NCBI GenBank assembly: GCA_964561475.1
Contig: CAZLPU010000002.1
Span: 1-64,000 of the forward strand
Reading direction: 5' to 3'
Source: CAYUYV01 sp964561475
GTDB lineage: Bacteria > Pseudomonadota > Alphaproteobacteria > JAJFIK01
Length of the DNA: 64,000 nucleotides
In this document: piece by piece, positions 1-8,011 of the stretch
Layout of the letters: each line of letters starts with the position of its first letter
Position numbering within the stretch: the first letter of the stretch is position 1
Program-made: the position numbers and the translations under genes
Notes under the pieces: model-generated
What the model was told of the DNA's origin: nothing
Databases searched by the model: none
The model's input: the letters and a program-made list of their open reading frames with translations, nothing else

Positions 1-1613
1 TCAGGCTCAGGCTCAGGCTCAGGCTCTGGCTCAGGCTCTGGCTCAGGTTCTGGTTCCGGCTCAGGTTCCGGCTCGGGCTCTGGCTCAGGATCGATACCGT
101 CGATGGTCACGGTCACCGATGCTTCGGCGGTGTTGCCTTCGGAGTCGGTCACGGTGTAGCGGAAGCTGTCGGTCGCGCTTTCACCGTCGTTCAAATCGTC
201 GAACGCCCCGTTGGGATCATAGGTGAAGGTACCATCGCCGTTATCGACGAGTTCACCTTGAAGACCATCCGTATTCACCGACGTAACCGAGAAGGAATCG
301 CCCTGATCCGGGTCGAAGTCATTGGCCAGAACATCGATTTCGACCGAGTTGGCTTCATCTGTGGTCGCCACATCATCAACCGCCGTCGGGGGAACATTGG
401 AAAGGCCACCAGCGAAAGACGCGCCGCCAAAGGTCAGGTAGGAGTCAAAGAAAGCATACCCGAACAGAGACACCTGGAATGGCTCATCGGCCGCAACGTC
501 AAACAGGCCCGTTCCGATGGCGACATTACCGACACTGAAAGCTTCGTCGTTCGGCACAGTCTTGAACCCGCTGGTATCGACCGGCACACCATCAATGGTG
601 AGGCTTCCGAGCGCCGCTGTCGGGATAACGATGTTCAGGTAGTTGGTGTCGAAGGCGGCATCATCAGCTGGATTTGCCAGGGTGTATTCATCGAGCCAAG
701 TCTCGATACCAGGCACGAACGCCATGGCCGGGTCGCCTTCCCCGCCCGCACTCGTGCGTCCGTTCAGATATTGTGCGATCAATGCAGGCTTGGTGGTCTC
801 GATAACAGCAGCATCCGTGCTCAAAGTGAATTCATGGAATTCGCCAGCGCCCAGGGTCGCGACGACAACACCATCGACCGTCACTTCCGTATCGTCACTG
901 GCGGCGACAACGCGAATTGGGTTGTTGCCGCTGCCCGTGCCAAACGCTTCACCAACAACATACTTTGTAGACAGATTATCAATAGAAGGCATCTGCTCAA
1001 CAATGTGATCACAGGCCCCGCTGTTGATTTGGATGCACTCGTTACCCGAAAACACTGCAACTGTCTTGTTTGACGAGACCAGCGTTCCGGTGAAGTCGAA
1101 ACCTGTAAAGGTCGACACACCAAATGCGCTGCCGCCATCACTGGCATCGAAAAAGAGACTTTGACCTGCGTCGAGAGAGACGGAGAAGGTTTGGCCATCA
1201 GGCAAAGTCACATCGACTTCCGTGCCATCTTCAAGCGCCTGGGCCGAAAATTGGCTTCCGCGGTCATTTCCACCGGTGGAGTAGCTTGCGAGCACATAGT
1301 CAGTACCAAGACTTTCTTCTCCGAAAACAACCGTCATGTCGGTGGTAGCGCTTGCACGGTTGGAGAAGTAGGCCGAAATCTCTCCCTCGGACGTGATCTG
1401 AAAGCCGAGATCGTTCACTCCGGAGGTCACCATTGCAAGGCTATCAGCCGTATCGACAATGGCAAATCCTTCAGCATTCAGAGTAACGGTCACATCAAAG
1501 CCAGCACCATTTTTGACGCGGACTTCCTCGCCAGGTTCACCAATGAGGAAAATATCCTTGGTTGTGCTTGGCGACAGGTTCTTGTGAAAGTTTAACAGCA
1601 GATTGGAAGCCAT
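1..1613 (-). CDS. Surface protein with IgGFc-binding-like domain, cadherin-like domain and Glu-Pro repeat (3' end outside window)
   Basis: Reads leftward from ATG at 1613, with AGGAG about six bases upstream, and stays open to the window edge (537 codons seen). Residues about 1-400 resemble the IgGFc-binding N-terminal domain: the stretch AVFSGNECIQI, then a cysteine-bearing ACDHIVEQMPS, is characteristic of that family. Residues about 405-500 form a cadherin-like/VCBS-type unit (PPTAVDDVATTDE, DVLANDFDPD, GDGTFTYDPNG, FRYTVTD). The last visible part is about 14 uninterrupted Glu-Pro dipeptides. No classical N-terminal signal peptide is visible, so export may depend on a C-terminal signal outside the window. 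Role inferred: secreted or cell-surface adhesion or matrix protein. Domain assignment is by pattern recognition; ligand unknown. Confidence 0.8.
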   Translation of the reverse strand, partial: MASNLLLNFHKNLSPSTTKDIFLIGEPGEEVRVKNGAGFDVTVTLNAEGFAIVDTADSLAMVTSGVNDLGFQITSEGEISAYFSNRASATTDMTVVFGEESLGTDYVLASYSTGGNDRGSQFSAQALEDGTEVDVTLPDGQTFSVSLDAGQSLFFDASDGGSAFGVSTFTGFDFTGTLVSSNKTVAVFSGNECIQINSGACDHIVEQMPSIDNLSTKYVVGEAFGTGSGNNPIRVVAASDDTEVTVDGVVVATLGAGEFHEFTLSTDAAVIETTKPALIAQYLNGRTSAGGEGDPAMAFVPGIETWLDEYTLANPADDAAFDTNYLNIVIPTAALGSLTIDGVPVDTSGFKTVPNDEAFSVGNVAIGTGLFDVAADEPFQVSLFGYAFFDSYLTFGGASFAGGLSNVPPTAVDDVATTDEANSVEIDVLANDFDPDQGDSFSVTSVNTDGLQGELVDNGDGTFTYDPNGAFDDLNDGESATDSFRYTVTDSEGNTAEASVTVTIDGIDPEPEPEPEPEPEPEPEPEPEPEPEPEPEP

Positions 1614-2284
1614 GGGAGCTCCTTTTGCAGAAAGGGCGGGATTGGATTCGTGGAGGGCAGCAACTCACGCGCGGGATGATTTCAGGGCGAAACCCTTCAA
1701 CACATTGATTCTCTTTATTAATCCCACGACATTACGGACCGTACAGATTCCCGATAAAGACTGTCAAGCAATCAATTCACAACTTTCTTCGGAAATTGCA
1801 GTTGTGCCGTAATGGACACATCATCTTTCTGATGGAAAAGAGACGGTCAGTTGAAATTGAGCAAGGAGGGATAATCACGCCACTGTATTCAGCTGATGCT
1901 ATCAGCAGCCAGCATTCCGAAGCTGAGCGTGATGATTTGAACGGCGTAGAGAACGCCGACATGGAAAGTCTTTTTTACTGTATTTTAATCAAGACAATGA
2001 CCGCTTCCCTGTGGTCGCGCGTATAGGTCAGCACCCTCAAATGACGTCTTCCGAACCGTGGGCTCGATTGGGTATTATTTCCAAACCCAGTGGGATGCAA
2101 GATCGAACCCACCTTTTTTTCGAGAAGTCCACAGGCAATTGACGGGCGTGGCTTTCAGGTAACACAACCTCGCAGCTCATCGTGCGGTTGAGCGGTTTTG
2201 GCCGGGCTGATCCGGTTGTCCTTCATGAGATATCCACAAAAACAGCGGTTTGGCCGGTGCTTGCCATGGGATGGCGACGGAGCC
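1614..2284. other. Intergenic region, 671 bp, no supported gene
   Basis: This stretch is richer in A and T than its surroundings and holds only short open frames with no family signature. It contains the promoter candidate at 1738-1767. It also has a perfect 6-bp hairpin, CGGCGT-AGAGA-ACGCCG (1942-1958), with a T6 run about 12 bases later (1971-1976), too far away for a standard intrinsic terminator. Nothing else was recognised. Confidence 0.6.
1738..1767 (-). promoter_or_regulatory. Possible sigma-70-like promoter with overlapping palindrome upstream of the IgGFc-like gene
   Basis: On the minus strand a perfect TTGACA (1767-1762) is followed after 18 bases by TACGGT (1743-1738), a weak -10. 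The -10 lies in an 11-base inverted repeat, TACGG-A-CCGTA (1733-1743), which could be an operator. The implied leader to the ATG at 1613 is about 120 bases. Inference only. Confidence 0.3.
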
Positions 2285-3214
2285 TCACCGGCCCTGGCGC
2301 TCTTCCCGCACCACCAGAAGGCATGCGCCCACAACGAGTGCGGCGCCCATAGCGAACATCCAGGAGACGGTCTCACCGAAAAAGATCCACCCCAGCAGGG
2401 CACTCCAGATCAGGGCTGAATAGTCCAGAGGGGACAGACGCTGAGCCGGGGCATGGGCATAGGCGTAACTGAGCAGAAGCCAGGTCAGAGTGCCGATGGC
2501 CGCCAGACCCGCAAACAGGGGCAGTCCATCCAGGGGCGGCGGACCGGTCAGCAGGACGGCGGGAAGGGCCAACCAAAGGGCGGGCATGGCATTGGAATAG
2601 ACCGCGGTGGCAAAGACACCATCGGCCTTGGCCCGGGCACGGAGCATAATCAGACTGAGGGCGAAAAAGGCCGCTGACGCCACGGTCGCCAGACGGCCCA
2701 GCCAGGGCGATTCGCCACCGACTGCCGCGCCCTCAGACCCAAGAGCAATCACCGCCACTCCGGCAAATCCGCACAGGGCGGCAAGCAGACTCTTGGGATG
2801 CAGGGGTTCTTTGAGAAACAGGCGCTCCAGGGGGGCGACCATGAGAACGGCCACGAAGCCGATGGTCGTGACCTCCACCAGGGGCAACTGGGTGATACCG
2901 TAGAAGAACAGGACAACCGCGCCGGCATGCACAAAACCCCGGGCGATGTGAAACCGGATCGTCCGCCAGGGACCCAACCGGCGGCCACTGAGAAAAAACA
3001 CACCGCCCACCGCCACGGTCCCGATCAGGAACCGCCAGAAGATCAGCATCAAGAGAGGATAGGCGAGTGCGGTTGACTTCACCACGGCGTCCATGGCGCT
3101 GCCGCAAAAGACACCGGCAAGGGCCATGAACACGGGCGAAACCGGTGCCGACGAAGGCGCTGGTTGCGGGCAAGAAGAAGGGCCTGCCGGATCCGCTGGA
3201 CCCGAATGTGCCAT
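2285..3214 (-). CDS. EamA/DMT-family inner-membrane transporter
   Basis: A 309-residue hydrophobic protein with about ten membrane helices arranged as two EamA repeats, the usual DMT layout; about 300 residues is the normal family size. The repeats show in FWRFLIGTVAVGGVFFL and FFYGITQLPLVEVTTIGF in the first half and AAIGTLTWLLLSYAYAHAP and LIWSALLGWIFFGETVSW in the second. I start it at the ATG at 3214 because AAGGAG lies six bases upstream; the frame is open further upstream but that part is Pro/Ser-rich and not membrane-like. It lies 85 bp downstream of pccA on the same strand and may be co-transcribed. Members export metabolites or drugs; the substrate cannot be told from sequence. Confidence 0.85.
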   Translation of the reverse strand: MAHSGPADPAGPSSCPQPAPSSAPVSPVFMALAGVFCGSAMDAVVKSTALAYPLLMLIFWRFLIGTVAVGGVFFLSGRRLGPWRTIRFHIARGFVHAGAVVLFFYGITQLPLVEVTTIGFVAVLMVAPLERLFLKEPLHPKSLLAALCGFAGVAVIALGSEGAAVGGESPWLGRLATVASAAFFALSLIMLRARAKADGVFATAVYSNAMPALWLALPAVLLTGPPPLDGLPLFAGLAAIGTLTWLLLSYAYAHAPAQRLSPLDYSALIWSALLGWIFFGETVSWMFAMGAALVVGACLLVVREERQGR

Positions 3215-3299
3215 GGCAGGCTCCTTCGCCGTCGTCAGGTGCCGGATCGACGAACCGGCATCAAGGCCCCCAGGGGAGCTTTGGGGACGGCCCCTGGGA

Positions 3300-5354
3300 T
3301 CAGGCTGCTTCGCCGGACTGCTCGAATTCCAGGATGATGTCATCAACGGCCAGATTGTCTCCCGGCTGGACCGACACTTTGGCAATCACCCCGTCACGCT
3401 CCGCCCGCAGAACATTCTCCATCTTCATGGCTTCCACGACGGCGAGTGGCTCACCGGCCTTGACCTCCTGGCCTTCATTGACCTCGATGGAAACCACCAG
3501 GCCGGGCATGGGGCACAGCAGATACTGGGAAGTGTCCGGGGGCAGTTTCTCGGGCATCAGACGGGCCAGTTCGGCCCGGCGCTGGCTGCGGCAGACCGCG
3601 GCCGCCACGGTGCCGCCGTGGCGCAGCTCCCATGCGGCAATGTCCGGGCGCACCTGCACCGCAACCGGACGGGGACCGAACCGGCCGCCGGACAGACTGC
3701 CCCGCAGAACAATCTGCCCCGGGTGCCAGGCGCTGGTCAGGGCCAGGACGGTTCCCTCAGAAAGCCCTTGCGCGCCCTGAACGACACGGCAGGTCACGGT
3801 GCCGCCTTCGCTGCGCACATCCACGGCGACCTGATGACCGGCGATATCGAGTTCCCAATAGCCATCGCCGGAAGGTTCCAGAACACGCAACTGGCCGGTT
3901 GTCTGGCGCTCCCGGGCGATGCTGCGAGCATGGAGCAGGGCGGTGGCCGCGACCATGACTTCGAAGGCTGCCGGGCTCATGGCCCCGCCATCAAATCCGT
4001 CCGGGTACTCCTCGGCGATAAAGCCCGTGGACAGACGGCCCTCTCGGAAGCGCTCATGCTGCATCACTGCCGAAAGGAAGGGCACGTTGTGGCCGATACC
4101 GTCGATGTAAAACTCGTCAAGGGCATAGGCCATGTGCTCGATGGATGCGAGCCGGTCCGGTGCATGGGTGCACAGCTTGGCGATCATGGGATCGTAGAAC
4201 ATGGAAATCTCGTCGCCTTCCCGAACGCCCGTGTCGTTCCGGATGGTCAGCCCATTGACGGATGCTTCCTCCGGGGCGGAATAGCGCACCAGACGGCCGA
4301 TGGAGGGCAGGAATTTCCGGTAGGGATCTTCAGCATAGATCCGGCTTTCCATGGCCCAGCCGTGGATTTTCACATCCTGCTGGCGCATGGACAAGGGCTC
4401 ACCGGCGGCAACTCGGATCATCTGCTCCACCAGGTCGATGCCGGTGATCAGTTCCGTCACCGGATGTTCCACCTGGAGGCGGGTGTTCATTTCCAGGAAG
4501 TAGAAATTGCGCTGGGTATCGACGATGAACTCCACCGTACCCGCACTGTCGTAATCCACGGCCTGGGCCAGGGCCACCGCCTGGGCGCCCATGCGGTCCC
4601 GGGTCTCCTGATCCAGGAAGGGGCTCGGCGCCTCCTCGATCACTTTCTGGTTCCGGCGCTGGATGGAGCATTCCCGCTCGTTCAAATGGATCGTGTTGCC
4701 GTGCTTGTCGGCCAGCACCTGGATTTCGATATGCCGGGGCTGGACGATGAACTTCTCGATGAAGACACGGTCGTCGCCGAAGGACGAGCGGGCCTCGTTC
4801 ATGGAAGAGGTGAAACCCTCGGCCACTTCATCCCGGCTGTGGGCAATGCGCATGCCTTTGCCGCCGCCCCCGGCGGAGGCCTTGATCATCACCGGATACC
4901 CGATGTCGTCAGCGATCTTCATCGCCTCATTGGTATCGGAGATCACACCGAGATAACCGGGAACCGTGCTGACATTCGCCTTATTGGCGAGTTTTTTCGA
5001 TTCGATCTTGTCGCCCATGGCGCTGATCGCACCGGCGTTGGGGCCGATGAAAGCGATGTTGTTTTCCGCGAGCGCCTTGGGGAAGGCCGGGTTTTCCGAG
5101 AGGAAACCGAAACCCGGATGGACCGCTTCCGCGCCCGTTTCCTTCACCGCCTCGACCACCTTATCGATCAGGAGGTAGGACTGGGCCGCGGGCGGCGGGC
5201 CAAGAAAGACCGCTTCATCGGCCATTTCCACATGCAGGGAGTCCTTGTCGGCTTCGGAAAAGACCGCAACCGTCTTCAGACCCATGCGTTGTGCCGTTCG
5301 AATGACACGGCAGGCAATTTCACCCCTATTGGCGATCAAAATTTTGGAAAACAT
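3300..5354 (-). CDS. pccA: Propionyl-CoA carboxylase, biotin-carrying alpha subunit
   Basis: A 684-residue biotin-dependent acyl-CoA carboxylase subunit that carboxylates biotin with ATP and bicarbonate, for transfer to propionyl-CoA by a separate beta subunit. The biotin carboxylase domain fills residues 1 to about 450 (ILIANRGEIACRVI; glycine-rich ATP loop KASAGGGGKGMRI; FLEMNTRLQVEHPVTE). A middle domain of the PccA type follows. The C-terminus is a biotinyl domain with EAMKMEN, the biotinylated lysine being residue 644. Overall resemblance to alphaproteobacterial PccA (about 680 residues), including ELARLMPEKLPPDTS, favours PccA over MccA or AccC. No beta subunit gene is in this window, so pccB must lie elsewhere. 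ATG at 5354 has GGAA upstream. Confidence 0.93.
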   Translation of the reverse strand: MFSKILIANRGEIACRVIRTAQRMGLKTVAVFSEADKDSLHVEMADEAVFLGPPPAAQSYLLIDKVVEAVKETGAEAVHPGFGFLSENPAFPKALAENNIAFIGPNAGAISAMGDKIESKKLANKANVSTVPGYLGVISDTNEAMKIADDIGYPVMIKASAGGGGKGMRIAHSRDEVAEGFTSSMNEARSSFGDDRVFIEKFIVQPRHIEIQVLADKHGNTIHLNERECSIQRRNQKVIEEAPSPFLDQETRDRMGAQAVALAQAVDYDSAGTVEFIVDTQRNFYFLEMNTRLQVEHPVTELITGIDLVEQMIRVAAGEPLSMRQQDVKIHGWAMESRIYAEDPYRKFLPSIGRLVRYSAPEEASVNGLTIRNDTGVREGDEISMFYDPMIAKLCTHAPDRLASIEHMAYALDEFYIDGIGHNVPFLSAVMQHERFREGRLSTGFIAEEYPDGFDGGAMSPAAFEVMVAATALLHARSIARERQTTGQLRVLEPSGDGYWELDIAGHQVAVDVRSEGGTVTCRVVQGAQGLSEGTVLALTSAWHPGQIVLRGSLSGGRFGPRPVAVQVRPDIAAWELRHGGTVAAAVCRSQRRAELARLMPEKLPPDTSQYLLCPMPGLVVSIEVNEGQEVKAGEPLAVVEAMKMENVLRAERDGVIAKVSVQPGDNLAVDDIILEFEQSGEAA

Positions 5355-5790
5355 GGGCGTTCCTTATTCAATCGACCGCTGGCCCCCATGACCGCTGCCT
5401 CCTAGCGGCTATACCACGGGTCACCCGGTCTGCAAACGCGGGCCAATCCCCGGGAGGATGGCACGCCTTAGGGCATCCTATCCGCACAAGTCGGCCCGAC
5501 CCCAACAAAGATATTCCGCTCCGCGAAGATACTCCCTCCAGCCGCTATGAACCGGCACAGGACACCTTGCGGCTTTCCCCTGCCCGACACCATCGAGGTC
5601 GGGTAAGCGCATGGGGAAACATAGCGAGAGCGTACCTTTCCAGGACCTTGACGAGGGACGGGATATCCGGTTGTGCGATCAAACCCGCTTTGGTTGATTG
5701 GACCTGTCTGCCCACCGCCGTTACTACTGAGATCAGAGACGTGATGGCCGTGGACCGTCATCGCATCGGCCAAATGGCGAAGGGGAAGGC
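5355..5790. other. Divergent intergenic region between pccA and betT, 436 bp
   Basis: It must hold the promoters of both divergent genes, but no convincing -35/-10 pair was found. A perfect hairpin CCCGAC-(9)-GTCGGG lies at 5583-5603. No supported gene. Confidence 0.5.
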
Positions 5791-7851
5791 ATGACCAGCA
5801 ACATACCGGAAAAGACCAATGAGCACGCCGGGGCGGGAGACGGAGAATCCCAGCCGAAGGGGAGCAATATCAACCCGCCGGTTTTTTTCGGATCCGCCGC
5901 CCTGATTCTTGGGGCAGTCTTTCTGGGCTCGGTTTTCACGGAAGAAGCCCAGATTGTCTTGCCCGCTGTCCTGACCGGCATTTCGCGGAATTTCGGCTGG
6001 TTCTATGTGCTGTCCGTGGCGGTATTCCTGGTCTTCGCCATTTATCTCGCCGCTTCGCGCATGGGTTCGATACGGCTCGGGCCGGATGATTCCCGGCCGG
6101 ACTATAGCGCCGTGTCCTGGTTTGCCATGCTGTTCTCTGCGGGCATGGGCATCGGGCTGCTGTTCTTCGGTGTGGCGGAGCCGATCACCCATTACGCCAC
6201 GCCGCCCACCGGCGAAGGGGGCACACCCGCCGCCGCCCGGGAGGCGATGGTCACCACCTTTTTCCATTGGGGCATTCATGCCTGGGCCATCTACATCGTG
6301 ATGGGTCTGTCCCTGGCCTATTTCTCGTTTCGCCGGGGGCTTCCCCTCACGGTCCGGTCCGCCCTTTACCCTTTGCTCGGGGATCGCATCTACGGACCAA
6401 TCGGCCATTTGGTGGATATTACCGCCGTGCTGGGCACCATGTTCGGGGTGGCCACATCCCTGGGCATCGGCGTCATGCAGGTGAATGCGGGCCTCTCCTT
6501 TCTTTTGGACGTGCCGGTCAATGTCTTCGTGCAGGTTCTGCTGATCGCAGCCATCACAGGCGCTGCCACCCTTTCGGTGGTAAGCGGCCTGGACAGCGGA
6601 GTGAAACGGCTTTCTGAACTCAATATCGTCTTTGCCGCCCTGCTTATGCTGTTTGTGCTGATCGCCGGTCCCACAGGCTTTCTGTTCAATGCATTCGCCC
6701 AGAATATCGGCGGCTATCTGGCCAGCGTGACCGACCAGACATTTCGTCTTTATGCCTATGAACCGAACAGCTGGATCAATGACTGGACTCTGTTCTACTG
6801 GGGCTGGTGGATTTCCTGGTCACCCTTTGTCGGCATGTTCATCGCCCGGATTTCCCGGGGCCGGACCATTCGGGAATTCATTCTTGGTGTCATGTTTGTG
6901 CCGACCGGGGTGACCTTTGTCTGGCTGACCGTCTTCGGCAATACCGCCCTCTTCGCCCAGCTCAACGGCGTTGTGGATCTGGCGGATATCATCAACGCCC
7001 AGGGCAACTTGCCCGTGGCCTTGTTCGCCATGCTGGAGACCCTGCCCTGGAGCACGATCAGCGCCTCCATCGCGGTCATTTTGGTGATCACATTCTTTGT
7101 CACCTCCTCGGACAGCGGCTCCCTGGTCATCGACATGATCACCTCCGGCGGCAACCCGGAGCCGCCCGTGTGGCAACGGGTGTTCTGGGCCGTCACCGAA
7201 GGGGCCGTAGCTGCGGTTCTGCTGGTGGTGGGCGGACGGGCCGGCCTCGATGCCCTGCGCGCCGCGTCCATTGCCACCGCGCTACCCTTCACCCTCGTCC
7301 TCCTCTTTATCTGCTGGGGTCTCTACCGGGGCCTGCGCAGCGAGACGGCCCTCGCCGTGCCCCGCCGGGCGGGATCCGCGGCCGATGTGGTCACCGCGTC
7401 GGGACCCGGCGTTCCCTGGCAGTCACGGCTGCGGGGCATCATCCAGCATTACCGGAAAGAGGAGGCAGAGCGCTTCCTGGTGCAAACCGCCGCGCCGGCC
7501 TTGGAAAAGGTGGCCGAGCAATTGCGGGCCAGTGGCCTGGATGCCCTGGTGGCAAGAAACGATGAAGGACTCAGCCTCACCGTGCCCCATGGAACAGAAG
7601 AAGCGGACTTCGTGTATGGCGTAGGTTTGCGGGGCTACCGGCCCCTGTCATTCGCGTTCCCCGAGTTACCCCGGGATGACGTCAGCGGGCGCCGCCACTA
7701 TCGCGCGGAAGTGGAAATAAACGGAATTCCAAGAAATTACGACATCATGGGCTACAGTGCTGAGCAGGTGATCGCTGATGTGCTCGCACATTACGACTCG
7801 CATATGCAATTATTGCATGCACAGACTCGCAGGACCGTTGGATCCGCCTGA
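5791..7851 (+). CDS. betT: BCCT-family choline/betaine transporter, BetT-like
   Basis: A 686-residue secondary transporter, predicted to import choline or a related quaternary amine for osmoprotection. Twelve membrane helices are visible between about residues 30 and 510. Family signatures include GMGIGLLFFGVAEPITHY and the tryptophan-rich stretch YWGWWISWSPFVGMF in the substrate pathway, followed by IARISRGRTIREF. After the last helix there is a cytoplasmic tail of about 150 residues (VYGVGLRGYRP, YRAEVEINGIPRNYDIMGYS), as in the osmosensing tail of BetT-type rather than short BCCT carriers. Length fits BetT (about 680). An AGGGGA-type ribosome site precedes the ATG. No betaine-synthesis genes are adjacent, so the exact substrate is inferred. 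Confidence 0.88.
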   Translation: MTSNIPEKTNEHAGAGDGESQPKGSNINPPVFFGSAALILGAVFLGSVFTEEAQIVLPAVLTGISRNFGWFYVLSVAVFLVFAIYLAASRMGSIRLGPDDSRPDYSAVSWFAMLFSAGMGIGLLFFGVAEPITHYATPPTGEGGTPAAAREAMVTTFFHWGIHAWAIYIVMGLSLAYFSFRRGLPLTVRSALYPLLGDRIYGPIGHLVDITAVLGTMFGVATSLGIGVMQVNAGLSFLLDVPVNVFVQVLLIAAITGAATLSVVSGLDSGVKRLSELNIVFAALLMLFVLIAGPTGFLFNAFAQNIGGYLASVTDQTFRLYAYEPNSWINDWTLFYWGWWISWSPFVGMFIARISRGRTIREFILGVMFVPTGVTFVWLTVFGNTALFAQLNGVVDLADIINAQGNLPVALFAMLETLPWSTISASIAVILVITFFVTSSDSGSLVIDMITSGGNPEPPVWQRVFWAVTEGAVAAVLLVVGGRAGLDALRAASIATALPFTLVLLFICWGLYRGLRSETALAVPRRAGSAADVVTASGPGVPWQSRLRGIIQHYRKEEAERFLVQTAAPALEKVAEQLRASGLDALVARNDEGLSLTVPHGTEEADFVYGVGLRGYRPLSFAFPELPRDDVSGRRHYRAEVEINGIPRNYDIMGYSAEQVIADVLAHYDSHMQLLHAQTRRTVGSA

Positions 7852-7861
7852 CGACGATCTC

Positions 7862-7915
7862 AGGCGACCGGCTTGGGTCACGGGCTTAGGCGACCGGCTT
7901 GGGCGACCGCCTGGG
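7862..7915. repeat. Short direct repeats between betT and the DUF4011-like gene
   Basis: The 16-mer AGGCGACCGGCTTGGG occurs at 7862-7877 and again at 7888-7903, followed by a degenerate third copy to 7915. It lies in a GC-rich 160-bp gap. Function unknown. Confidence 0.6.
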
Positions 7916-8011
7916 ATGGGGCAAGGCGCGCGGAGCCGATACGGCAGGCGGGGCCAACACGGCAAACGGGGCGGCAGACGGGGCCGGGCCCCGTGATGCA
8001 CGGGAGTTGAC

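Noticed and set aside
1..88. CRISPR-like or satellite repeat at the left edge
   Set aside because: The 6-bp periodicity encodes an in-frame Glu-Pro repeat of a protein, not spaced repeats.
1796..2026. 76-codon frame upstream of the surface protein gene
   Set aside because: No family features, AT-rich context and an overlapping opposite frame of similar quality.
3093..5405. Long open frame of 770 codons on the plus strand opposite pccA
   Set aside because: A product of high GC content: the minus strand encodes a clear PccA with biotin motif, and the antisense translation has no family pattern.
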